Part shown: piece after piece, positions 7,517 through 16,032 of the stretch
Layout of the letters: the number at the start of each line of letters is the position of its first letter
Numbering within the stretch: the first letter of the stretch is position 1
Assembly: GCA_902494875.1 (NCBI GenBank)
Contig: CABUUO010000010.1
Location: 1 to 51,443, forward strand
Direction of reading: 5' to 3'
Source of the DNA: an uncultured Pseudomonadota bacterium
Lineage (GTDB): Bacteria; Pseudomonadota; Alphaproteobacteria; RF32; CAG-239
Length of the DNA: 51,443 nt
Made by a program: the position numbers and the translations under genes
The notes under the pieces: model-generated
What the model saw: the letters and a program-made list of their open reading frames with translations, nothing else
Databases searched by the model: none
Told to the model about the DNA's origin: nothing

Positions 7517-7545
7517 AATCTACCACCCGGCCGGACAAAAGTCAA
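7517..7545 (-). promoter_or_regulatory. Promoter of the MATE gene
   Basis: On the minus strand, TTGACT (7545-7540), 17 bp, then TAGATT (7522-7517). Transcription would begin near 7510, about 47 nt before ATG 7463. Confidence 0.5.
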
Positions 7546-7625
7546 ATCGGGGATGATAAAGCTCTTGATTATTGTTTTGATGCGTCTATACTCTCTTTGT
7601 CTTTTCTGTTTTCTTACGGTGTAAA

Positions 7626-8951
7626 ATGTTTTTCAAATCAAAGTCATCTCAGGCTTTAACCAACTATGCCATCGACTTGTACGAGGCCGGACAGTACAAG
7701 AAGGCCAAAAAAATCTGTCGGAAACTGATTAATGCCGATCCGTCCAACTATACGGCCTATATCAATCTTGGAAACATATATTTTATTGAAAAAAATTATG
7801 CTGCCGCCATTGAGGAGTATTTAAAAGCGGATTCGCTGAAAAAAGACTATTATCCGGCCAAAATAAATCTGGCCAATTCTTATCTGGAAAACGGAGATTT
7901 TGCGGCGGCCGTACGCTATGCCGAAGATGTTTTGCTTTTGGATTCCGATTGTGCGCTGGCGCACAACATATTGGGCAGCGCTTATCTGGAACAAGACCGG
8001 ATTCCCCAGGCGCTTTTTCACCTTTTGCAGGCGGAAAAACTTGATTCCAAAGATCCGTGGATTCATAACTATTTAAGTCAGGCATACCAAAAAAACAACG
8101 AAATTTCAAAAGCTCTGGATCAGGGGTGGAAGGCGGTTCTCCATAGCGGCGGCGAGGAGGCGCATCATATTAACTTCGGCTATCTGCTCTATGAGGCTGC
8201 TATGGAAAATAAAAGCGGCGAAGCGCGGAAGTATGCGTCTTTATGGCTTGAAAAGTTTCCGTTTGACAAAATAGCGCAGCATATGGGAAACGCCGTTAAA
8301 AATGCTGCCGATGTGACCAAAGCCAACGATGAATATCTGCAAAATATTTTTGATGTTTTTGCCGAAAATTTTGAAGAGGTTCTGGCCGGTCTGGAATATA
8401 AAACGCCGGAACGTATCGGCGGATTCTTAAACGATTTATACGGAGAAAAAAACAAGCGGCGACTGAAGATTCTCGATGCCGGATGCGGTACCGGATTATG
8501 CGGAAAATACCTGAAAAAATATGCCGGATTCTTTTCTTTGCACGGGGTGGACTTATCGGCCGGAATGCTTGAACAGGCAAAAGCCAAAAAGCTTTATAAC
8601 AAGCTGTTTCATGAAGAGCTCAACGCCTATTTGTCCGCACATAAAAACTGTTATGATTTGATTGTCTCAGCCGATGTCTTCACTTATTTCGGAGCGTTGG
8701 ATTCCCTGTTTGCAAATTTGGCATCCGCCTTGAAAAAATCCGGACGCGTCATCTTCAGCGTTACCGAAAACAGATATAATGAAAAGGACTATTATCTGCA
8801 TATTTCGGGACGCTTTGTCCACAGTTTCAACTATGTAAAAAATGTCTTGGAAAACAGCGGATTCCGACTTGAAAAGACAGAAAAGTCAATGCTTCGGAAA
8901 GAAGGGGACGACGAGGTTTGGGGGTATGTCGTTTCCGCCTGCAAACAATAA
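7626..8951 (+). CDS. TPR-repeat protein with C-terminal SAM methyltransferase
   Basis: A 441-residue two-domain cytoplasmic protein. Residues 8-230 are tetratricopeptide repeats (for example YAIDLYEAGQYKKAKKICRKL and AYINLGNIYFIEKNYAAAIEEY, each ~34 residues). Residues ~245-440 are a class I methyltransferase with SAM motif I LDAGCGTGLCG at about 281-291, acidic motif HGVDLSAGML, and motif IV-like YDLIVSADVFTYFG. This resembles TPR-methyltransferases common in alphaproteobacteria, often near glycan or secretion genes. The acceptor is unknown. The start ATG 7626 has only a weak SD. It is monocistronic, ending at the terminator 8952-8980. Confidence 0.85.
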   Translation: MFFKSKSSQALTNYAIDLYEAGQYKKAKKICRKLINADPSNYTAYINLGNIYFIEKNYAAAIEEYLKADSLKKDYYPAKINLANSYLENGDFAAAVRYAEDVLLLDSDCALAHNILGSAYLEQDRIPQALFHLLQAEKLDSKDPWIHNYLSQAYQKNNEISKALDQGWKAVLHSGGEEAHHINFGYLLYEAAMENKSGEARKYASLWLEKFPFDKIAQHMGNAVKNAADVTKANDEYLQNIFDVFAENFEEVLAGLEYKTPERIGGFLNDLYGEKNKRRLKILDAGCGTGLCGKYLKKYAGFFSLHGVDLSAGMLEQAKAKKLYNKLFHEELNAYLSAHKNCYDLIVSADVFTYFGALDSLFANLASALKKSGRVIFSVTENRYNEKDYYLHISGRFVHSFNYVKNVLENSGFRLEKTEKSMLRKEGDDEVWGYVVSACKQ

Positions 8952-8980
8952 AAAAACCCTTGCGGATAACAAGGGTTTTT
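8952..8980. terminator. Bidirectional terminator between convergent genes
   Basis: AAAAACCCTT / AAGGGTTTTT surrounds a 9-nt loop (GCGGATAAC). It ends the methyltransferase transcript on the plus strand and the small DUF2934-type gene on the minus strand. Confidence 0.8.
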
Positions 8981-8999
8981 CACAAAAATCTATCAAAAT

Positions 9000-9236
9000 T
9001 TATTTAGATTTTTTAGAATTCGAACTAGCCTTGCAGGCAGCAGATTTGGTAGAAGAGCTGGATTTGCAAGAAGTTGTTTTCTTGGCAGAAGAGCAAGATT
9101 TTTTGCTGTTGGAACAATTGGAAAGCTGTTCAACGGCCATAGACCAGAAATATTCGTCCTGACCCATCGGGCAGCCGGCGTTTTGCCAGTTGTAATAAGC
9201 AGCTTCTTTAATCGCATTTTCGTTGTATTTAACCAT
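9000..9236 (-). CDS. Small DUF2934-type protein with Ser/Lys/Cys-rich tail (78 aa)
   Basis: Residues 6-35 (IKEAAYYNWQNAGCPMGQDEYFWSMAVEQL) fit the DUF2934 pattern: helix, aromatic-rich G-x-P-x-G-x-D-x-x-W, helix. The remaining ~40 residues are low-complexity Ser, Lys and Cys (seven Cys in all), a likely disordered or nucleic-acid/metal-binding tail. The start is ATG 9236, with GGAG spaced 7-8 nt; an in-frame ATG 48 nt upstream has no such site. DUF2934 proteins often sit beside glgB in proteobacteria, and glgB is the next gene here, transcribed away. Function is unknown. Confidence 0.7.
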   Translation of the reverse strand: MVKYNENAIKEAAYYNWQNAGCPMGQDEYFWSMAVEQLSNCSNSKKSCSSAKKTTSCKSSSSTKSAACKASSNSKKSK

Positions 9237-9374
9237 AATAAACTCCAATAAAAAATTTTTATAAACGATGTTTACATACATCATTTAATATACAATCAAA
9301 ATTTTATACGTCAATAGCTAATGGATTGAAAATATGATGTTTGTAAAATAATATTTATACATCGTCTAATTTGC

Positions 9375-9403
9375 TTGCATTTAATGTGATTAGATTTTAT
9401 AGA
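9375..9403 (+). promoter_or_regulatory. Promoter of the glg operon
   Basis: TTGCAT (9375-9380), 17 bp, then TATAGA (9398-9403). This predicts a leader of about 100 nt before glgB at 9512. No known riboswitch fold was recognised in that leader. Confidence 0.5.
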
Positions 9404-9511
9404 TTATCAGATGAATAACCGTGGAGTGTCGCTGAAAAATAATCTGAAAAAGACGGGTTGTTTTCGGAAAGAAACTTCTTAAATCTTGGGTCAAAATACA
9501 GGAGTATATTT

Positions 9512-11710
9512 ATGGAAAATTTATTGTCTAAAGAAGAGATGGAAGCCGTTATAAACGGAGATCACGGCAACCCGTTTGCCGTATTGGGAATTCATAAGGA
9601 TAAGGGGTCGAAATCCGTTTTCATCAGGACCTATCACCCCAACACCCGTTCTGTTGAACTTTTAGACGAAGAGGGAAACTCGATGGGTTTCTTCACCAAG
9701 GTTGACGAGCGCGGTTTTTATCAGATCAATCTCGGTCCGCGGGACAACTTTAATTACAAGCTGAAAATCGAAAATGATTTAGGCGGTTTCTTTACCATTC
9801 ATGACCCATACAGATTTCCTTCTATTTTAGGTGACATTGACATCTATCTTTTGGCCGAAGGCAACCATTTGGATATGTATAAAAAACTGGGTGCGCATGT
9901 CAATACCATTGACGGTGTCAAAGGCGTCAGCTTTGCCGTCTGGGCACCGAATGCCAAACGTGTCAGCGTGGTCGGCAACTTCAATAACTGGGACGGCCGC
10001 GTCCATGTCATGCGCAAGCATGTCAGCTGCGGCGTATGGGATATTTTCATTCCCGAACTGACCGAAGGCGAAGTTTACAAATATGAAATCAAAACTCAGG
10101 AAGACTACATTCTTCTGAAATCAGATCCCGTTGCCTTTTATTCGGAAAAGCGTCCCAACACCGCTTCCATCGTCTATGACATCAATCACTATGACTGGAA
10201 AGACCAGAACTGGATGGGGTATCGTGCCGAATACAACAGTTTTGACCGGCCGATGTCCGTCTATGAAGTGCATTTGGGCTCTTGGCGCCGCAAGGGCGAA
10301 AATGGCTGTGAATATCTGACCTATCGCGAGATGGCTGAGCATCTGGTCCCTTATGTCGTCAATATGGGTTTTACGCATGTCGAGTTTCTGCCGCTGACCG
10401 AACACCCGCTTGATGCCTCCTGGGGTTATCAGGTGACCGGTATGTTTGCGCCGACCTCCCGTTTTGGCAATCCCGATGATTTCCGTTATATGATCGATAC
10501 TTTTCACCAGGCCGGCATTGGGGTGATTATGGACTGGGTTCCGGCGCACTTTCCGAAAGACGGCCACGGGCTGGTCGAGTTTGACGGTACGCATCTATAC
10601 GAGCACGCCGATCCTCGCAAAGGCGAGCATACAGACTGGGGTACCAAAATTTATAACTACGGCCGTACTGAGGTCTGCAATTTCCTTTGCGCAAGCGCCA
10701 TTTATTGGCTCAAGGAATTTCACATTGACGGCCTGCGCGTTGATGCCGTTGCCTCAATGCTGTATCTGGACTATTCGCGCAAAAACGGCGAATGGATTCC
10801 CAATATCTACGGCGGCAATGAAAATCTGGAAGCCATCGCTTTCCTGCGCAAGATGAACGAGTTGGCTTACGGTCAGGTCAGCGGTGCTGTCACCGTGGCC
10901 GAAGAGTCGACGGCCTGGCCGATGGTTTCGCGTCCGACTTCAATGGGCGGACTGGGGTTCGGCTACAAATGGAATATGGGCTGGATGAACGATACGCTGA
11001 AATACATCAGCCATGATCCGGTTCACCGCAAATATCACCACGGCATGCTGACTTTCGGTCTGCTCTACGCGTTTAACGAAAACTTTATTCTGCCGATTTC
11101 TCATGACGAAGTTGTTCACGGCAAAGGTTCCATGCTTTCAAAAATGCCGGGCGACGAGTGGCAGAAATTTGCCAACCTGAGGGCATACTATGGTTTTATG
11201 TATACCCACCCCGGCAAAAAGCTCCTGTTTATGGGCTGCGAGTTTGGTCAGGACTGGGAGTGGAATGCGGAAGAGAGCCTGCGCTGGCATCTGCTGCAAT
11301 ATCCGATGTATAAAGGCCTGCAAAACTGTGTCCGTGATCTGAACCTGATGTATAAGGGCAACGCGCCGCTTTATGAAGAAGATTTTGACTATCGCGGTTT
11401 TGAGTGGATAGAACACTCCAACGCCGACGACAGCGTCATCTCCTATATGCGCAAAGGCCACAATCCGTCGGATTATCTGGTTGTTATTTCAAACTTTACC
11501 CCAGTGGTTCGTGAAGGTTTCCGCATCGGCGTTAATGAACTTTGCAATTATCAAGAAATTTTTAACAGTGATGATGTAAACTATTGGGGCAGCGGCGTTA
11601 AGAACGAAGGGCTGATTGCGGCGGAAACGCAGGATTGGAATTGCAAGCCGTATTCCATCCGGGTGACTCTCCCGCCGTTGGCGACCATCGTTTTAAAACC
11701 GATGAGATAG
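9512..11710 (+). CDS. glgB: 1,4-alpha-glucan branching enzyme GlgB
   Basis: A 732-residue GH13 branching enzyme, close to E. coli GlgB (728). It cuts an alpha-1,4 chain and re-attaches it by an alpha-1,6 bond during glycogen synthesis. The N-terminal module (GDHGNPFAVLGIH) and CBM48 (about 120-210, VSFAVWAPNAKRVSVVGNFN) precede the barrel. Catalytic regions are DWVPAHFP (~340), GLRVDAVASMLYLDYSR (nucleophile Asp ~410), AEESTAWP (acid/base Glu ~463) and ISHDEVVHGKGSM (~530). The start is ATG 9512 with SD AGGAG. The 18-residue upstream extension is rejected. It is first in glgB-glgX-malQ; no glgA, glgC or glgP is in the window. Confidence 0.97.
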   Translation: MENLLSKEEMEAVINGDHGNPFAVLGIHKDKGSKSVFIRTYHPNTRSVELLDEEGNSMGFFTKVDERGFYQINLGPRDNFNYKLKIENDLGGFFTIHDPYRFPSILGDIDIYLLAEGNHLDMYKKLGAHVNTIDGVKGVSFAVWAPNAKRVSVVGNFNNWDGRVHVMRKHVSCGVWDIFIPELTEGEVYKYEIKTQEDYILLKSDPVAFYSEKRPNTASIVYDINHYDWKDQNWMGYRAEYNSFDRPMSVYEVHLGSWRRKGENGCEYLTYREMAEHLVPYVVNMGFTHVEFLPLTEHPLDASWGYQVTGMFAPTSRFGNPDDFRYMIDTFHQAGIGVIMDWVPAHFPKDGHGLVEFDGTHLYEHADPRKGEHTDWGTKIYNYGRTEVCNFLCASAIYWLKEFHIDGLRVDAVASMLYLDYSRKNGEWIPNIYGGNENLEAIAFLRKMNELAYGQVSGAVTVAEESTAWPMVSRPTSMGGLGFGYKWNMGWMNDTLKYISHDPVHRKYHHGMLTFGLLYAFNENFILPISHDEVVHGKGSMLSKMPGDEWQKFANLRAYYGFMYTHPGKKLLFMGCEFGQDWEWNAEESLRWHLLQYPMYKGLQNCVRDLNLMYKGNAPLYEEDFDYRGFEWIEHSNADDSVISYMRKGHNPSDYLVVISNFTPVVREGFRIGVNELCNYQEIFNSDDVNYWGSGVKNEGLIAAETQDWNCKPYSIRVTLPPLATIVLKPMR

Positions 11711-11737
11711 TTTTTTTGATGAAAACAGGAGAAGAGT

Positions 11738-13816
11738 ATGGCAGAAATCAAGCCGCAGGACGGCTATCCTTATCCGTTGGGATCAACCTATGACGGCAAA
11801 GGTGTCAACTTTTCCCTGTTTTCGACACATGCCGAAAAAGTAGAGCTGTGTCTGTTTGATGAGTTCGGTGTTAATGAAGTAGCCCGCTACGCCATTACCG
11901 AAAGCGACAACAACATCTGGCATATCTATCTTCCCGGCATCAAGCCGGAGCAGATATACGGTTACCGTGTTTACGGCCCCTACAAGCCCATGGAAGGGCA
12001 CCGTTTTAATCCCAATAAACTGCTGATTGACCCTTACGGCAAAAAACTTGCCGGCAAACTGATCTGGCACAAGGCTATTTTCGGTTATGATATAGATAGT
12101 CCGGACAAGGATTTGTCTTTCAGCACGCTGGACAGCGCGCCCTATGTTCCCAAGTCTGTCGTCGTGGACGATGATTTTGACTGGGAAGACGACCGTCGCC
12201 CCGAGACCCGTTTTGAAGATACGATAGTTTATGAAACCCATCTCCGCGGATATACCAAACTTCATCCGCTGGTCAGCGATGCCAAGCGCGGAACCTTTGC
12301 CGGTTTCACCCATCGTTCGGTCAGCAGCTATCTGAAATGGCTGGGTATTACGGCCGTTGAATTTCTGCCGGTTCACGCTTTCTTCGGCAACCGCCATAAA
12401 AAAGGGTTTGTTAAAGACAATTACTGGGGGTATGAGAGTTTCAGCTTTTTTGCGCCGGAGCAGTCATATCTGGCCGGAAACTCCCTTGACGAAATCAAGC
12501 AGATGGTCAAAACTCTGCATAAAAACCGCATCGAAGTTTTTCTGGATGTCGTCTATAACCATACCGGAGAAGGCAACCAGATGGGGCCGACTTTATGTTA
12601 CCGCGGCATAGACAATGCCAGCTACTATGTGCTCAATCCGGAAAATCGACGCTATTATTACGATTCCACCGGCTGTGGCTCTTCCTTCAATCTGCAAAAC
12701 CACTATGTGCTGAATCTGGTGATGGATTCCCTGCGCTACTGGGTTGAAAAAATGCACATTGACGGTTTCCGCTTTGATTTGGCGACGACCCTGGCACGCA
12801 TGAATACCGAATATAAGCGCGAGAGCGGCTTTTTATATGCCGTCAATCAGGATCCGGTGCTGCGTAAAATCAAGCTCATAGCCGAACCTTGGGATGTCGG
12901 ATTCGGCGGTTATCAGGTCGGCGGTTTTCCTCCGCGCTGGGCCGAATGGAATGACAAGTTCCGCGATGTTGTCCGTCGTTTCTGGAAAGGAGACACTTAT
13001 CAGGTTGCCGAACTGGCCAGCCGTATTGCCGGTTCCAGTGACGTTTTCAATTATTATAACCGCGATATCTGGACCAGCGTCAATTTTATTACCGCGCATG
13101 ACGGTTTTTGTTTGCGGGATCTTGTGAGCTACAATCAGAAATACAACTATGCCAACGGCGAAAACAACCGCGACGGCACTGACAGCAACTGGAGTTGGAA
13201 TTCCGGCGTCGAGGGGGAAACCGACAACCGCGTGGTGCGTGACAACCGCTTTAGCCGGGCCAAGGCCATGCTGGCAACGCTGATGCTTTCCTGGGGAACG
13301 CCGATGATGGTTGCCGGCGACGAGTTCTCTCATACCAATATGGGCAACAATAATCCTTATTGTCAGGACAATGTCCTGACCTGGATTACTTGGGAAGGGA
13401 TTACGGAAAGGGACAAAGGGCTGGCGCGTTTTGTGCGGCAGGTTATCCGTCTGCGTAAGAAGCTGAAAATTTTTGACCGACGCAAGTTTTTTACCGGTCG
13501 TCCGATTGATAAAAGCGGCATTAAAGACATCACCTGGTATACCGACAAGGGAACGGAGTTCGGCAACAATGACTGGCATGATGCCAACCGTCGTTCGCTG
13601 GCCTACAGCGTTTATACCGGAAGCCGTTATGTCTTTTGCATTTTGAACGCTCATTTTAACGAGATTTCCTGGCAGCTGCCGCCGATTGACAAGAACTGCG
13701 GATGGAACCTGCTTTTAGACAGCAGCGACAAGTTCGACAGCGACAACAAAGTTTCCGGCGGTGCCAAAATCAAGGTTCCGGCATGGAGCGTCATCTTATT
13801 CGAAATAAAAAAATAA
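11738..13816 (+). CDS. glgX: Glycogen debranching enzyme GlgX
   Basis: A 692-residue GH13_11 isoamylase-type enzyme that removes short alpha-1,6 side chains from phosphorylase-trimmed glycogen. The start GYPYPLGSTYDGKGVNFSLFSTHAEKVELCLFD is typical of GlgX/TreX. Catalytic regions are DVVYNHTGEG (~269), GFRFDLATT (nucleophile ~345), IAEPWD (~380) and FITAHDGF (~452), plus GLARFVRQVIRLRKK near the C-terminus. SD AGGAG lies before ATG 11738, 27 bp after glgB. Together with malQ it points to glycogen turnover to free glucose and maltodextrin. Confidence 0.96.
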   Translation: MAEIKPQDGYPYPLGSTYDGKGVNFSLFSTHAEKVELCLFDEFGVNEVARYAITESDNNIWHIYLPGIKPEQIYGYRVYGPYKPMEGHRFNPNKLLIDPYGKKLAGKLIWHKAIFGYDIDSPDKDLSFSTLDSAPYVPKSVVVDDDFDWEDDRRPETRFEDTIVYETHLRGYTKLHPLVSDAKRGTFAGFTHRSVSSYLKWLGITAVEFLPVHAFFGNRHKKGFVKDNYWGYESFSFFAPEQSYLAGNSLDEIKQMVKTLHKNRIEVFLDVVYNHTGEGNQMGPTLCYRGIDNASYYVLNPENRRYYYDSTGCGSSFNLQNHYVLNLVMDSLRYWVEKMHIDGFRFDLATTLARMNTEYKRESGFLYAVNQDPVLRKIKLIAEPWDVGFGGYQVGGFPPRWAEWNDKFRDVVRRFWKGDTYQVAELASRIAGSSDVFNYYNRDIWTSVNFITAHDGFCLRDLVSYNQKYNYANGENNRDGTDSNWSWNSGVEGETDNRVVRDNRFSRAKAMLATLMLSWGTPMMVAGDEFSHTNMGNNNPYCQDNVLTWITWEGITERDKGLARFVRQVIRLRKKLKIFDRRKFFTGRPIDKSGIKDITWYTDKGTEFGNNDWHDANRRSLAYSVYTGSRYVFCILNAHFNEISWQLPPIDKNCGWNLLLDSSDKFDSDNKVSGGAKIKVPAWSVILFEIKK

Positions 13817-13830
13817 GGGAGTGAATTTTA

Positions 13831-15981
13831 ATGGAAAAGAAACTGCAGGAACTGGCAGACAAGCTGGGAATTGCCACCAAGTTTGTCGATGCCGGCCTGA
13901 TAAAAAAAGAATATGAAATTAAAGATGATATCATTCGCTTTTTTGCTGGGCAATTAGGCTGTCGTGCCGGTACGCCTGAAGAAATAGAACATTCCCTTTC
14001 TTCTTACGAAAAACGTCGTTGGCAGAAGTCGCTGGAAAAAATTTATGTGGTAGAGCAGGCTGCGGTCAACTTTGATTTGGTCATTCCGGCCGAGTTTGAA
14101 AATGAAGATTTTGAACTCCGCCTGAAACGTCAAAACACGGATGTTTCGCCAGACGTTTCTTTTGAGGTCATAAACCATGAGGAATATCAGCTGGTAGGCA
14201 AAACCAAATACGTCAAACTGCATTTTCTGATAACTTCTCCGCTTGAAATCGGCTATTATGATGTTGACTTGCGGGTCGGTTCCAAAAGATATAGAACTGT
14301 TCTGGCCGTCACGCCGAAAAGGTGTTACGTCAATCCGGCGTTGACCGAGCGCAAACTATGGGGATTTGCCGTGCAGCTGTATTCGGTGCGCAGCGAACGC
14401 AACTGGGGCGTCGGCGATTTCACCGATTTGGCTGAACTGGTGCGGATTTGCCATCGTGCCGGTGCTGACGTCATCGGGCTTAATCCGCTGAATGTTTTGT
14501 CGCACGATTTCCCTGAAAATGCCAGTCCGTACCAGTCCATCAGCCGCTTGTTTCTCAATCCGATATATATTGACGTCGAAGCGGTTCCCGAGTTCACCGC
14601 GGCGGACAAGACCGAAGTTGAATCGGAAGTATATGAGCTTCGTCAAAGCGAACTGATACAATATGAACACGTTTATCCGCTGAAAGTCCGCCTGCTGGAA
14701 AAAATGTATGAGCGTTTTAAGAATGGTTCCGATGTTCAGCGCCATGCCGAATATGATGACTTTTGCCGGAAAGAAGGCGTCGAGCTTGAAAAGCTGGCCG
14801 TCTTTCAGTGCCTGTACAACGAAAAGGCTCAGACAGCCCGAGGCGGATGGCGTTCTTGGGAGGAAGAATACCGCAATCAGCATTCTCTGGCCGTAAAAGA
14901 ATATATGCATACGCATACCGATCGGATAGAGTTTTTCAAATTTATGCAGTTTGAAGCTTGGCGTCAGTTCAATCAGGCTTGCCATCTGGTGGACGAACTG
15001 GGACTCAAAGTCGGTTTCTACCGGGATTTGGCCGTTGGCGTAGGACAAGACAGCGCCGAACTTTGGAGCGAACCCGGACTGTTTTTTGCCGAAGCCGGAG
15101 CCGGAGCGCCGCCGGACGCGTTTTTTCCCTGCGGTCAGAAGTGGGGGCTGGGCGCCTTTGATCCCAATGCTTTAAAAGACGATGCCTATGCGCCGTTTAT
15201 CAGGATTCTCCGCGCCAATATGCACAATGCCGGAGCGTTGCGCATTGATCACGTTATGAGCTTGATGCGTCTTTACATCATTCCCGACAAAGAAGAAACA
15301 GGAACCTATGTTTACTATAATCTTCCCGATATGCTGGGAATTGTTGCGTTGGAAAGTGCGTTGCACCGCTGCAGCATTGTCGGCGAAAGCATTGGCAATG
15401 TTCCGGATGGATTTTTGGATCATCTGGACAATAAAAATATCTATTCGCTGAGCGTTCTCTGGGCTGAACGCAAGGATTCCGGCTGGGGTGATTTTAACCG
15501 GCCGTCGGAATATCCGGCCAATGCCTTTGTTTCGGTTGGAACGCACGATATGGCGCCGCTCCGCATGTGGTGGTTCGGCTATGATATTGAACAGGCTTTC
15601 CAGCTGGGAATGATTGAAGATGAACAGGGACGTACCGATGCTTATAAAAAACGCGAAGCTGACCGCTGGAAACTTCTGTCGGCGCTGGACGAAAGCGGCG
15701 TCTGGCCGGAGGATAATCTCAGAAAAGGGAATTATCTGTATGGCGAAGCCTATCCCGAAGGGATGGAGGAAGCGGTTCACCGCTTTGTCGCCCGTACGCC
15801 GTGTCCGGTTTTTTTGGCGCAGCTGGAAGACATCCTGCATGTCGAAAAAATGCAGAATCTGCCCGGCACCGACCGCGACAAACATCCGAACTGGCGCCGC
15901 AAGCTGCCTGTCAATCTGGAGCGGCTGGAAAGCGATATTGCTTATGTCAGGAATATTCGTGCCATTAAGCTTGAAAGATAA
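13831..15981 (+). CDS. malQ: 4-alpha-glucanotransferase (amylomaltase) MalQ
   Basis: A 716-residue GH77 disproportionating enzyme, close to E. coli MalQ (694), that transfers alpha-1,4-glucan segments between maltodextrins. It has the long N-terminal extension of the proteobacterial type (1-160). The barrel begins at LWGFAVQLYSVRSERNWGVGDFTDL. Catalytic motifs are ALRIDHVMSL (nucleophile Asp ~472), VGESIGNVP (acid/base Glu ~518) and VGTHDMAPLRMWW (~570). It lies 14 bp downstream of glgX with SD AGGGAG, the last gene of the operon, ending at the terminator 15992-16018. Confidence 0.95.
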   Translation: MEKKLQELADKLGIATKFVDAGLIKKEYEIKDDIIRFFAGQLGCRAGTPEEIEHSLSSYEKRRWQKSLEKIYVVEQAAVNFDLVIPAEFENEDFELRLKRQNTDVSPDVSFEVINHEEYQLVGKTKYVKLHFLITSPLEIGYYDVDLRVGSKRYRTVLAVTPKRCYVNPALTERKLWGFAVQLYSVRSERNWGVGDFTDLAELVRICHRAGADVIGLNPLNVLSHDFPENASPYQSISRLFLNPIYIDVEAVPEFTAADKTEVESEVYELRQSELIQYEHVYPLKVRLLEKMYERFKNGSDVQRHAEYDDFCRKEGVELEKLAVFQCLYNEKAQTARGGWRSWEEEYRNQHSLAVKEYMHTHTDRIEFFKFMQFEAWRQFNQACHLVDELGLKVGFYRDLAVGVGQDSAELWSEPGLFFAEAGAGAPPDAFFPCGQKWGLGAFDPNALKDDAYAPFIRILRANMHNAGALRIDHVMSLMRLYIIPDKEETGTYVYYNLPDMLGIVALESALHRCSIVGESIGNVPDGFLDHLDNKNIYSLSVLWAERKDSGWGDFNRPSEYPANAFVSVGTHDMAPLRMWWFGYDIEQAFQLGMIEDEQGRTDAYKKREADRWKLLSALDESGVWPEDNLRKGNYLYGEAYPEGMEEAVHRFVARTPCPVFLAQLEDILHVEKMQNLPGTDRDKHPNWRRKLPVNLERLESDIAYVRNIRAIKLER

Positions 15982-15991
15982 AACGGCAAAT

Positions 15992-16018
15992 AAAAAAGGG
16001 AGCTTGGCTCCCTTTTTT
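15992..16018. terminator. Bidirectional terminator between malQ and flgL
   Basis: AAAAAAGGGAGC-TTG-GCTCCCTTTTTT is a symmetric intrinsic terminator shared by the convergent glg and flagellar operons. Confidence 0.9.
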
Positions 16019-16032
16019 CATATCCGCAAAAT

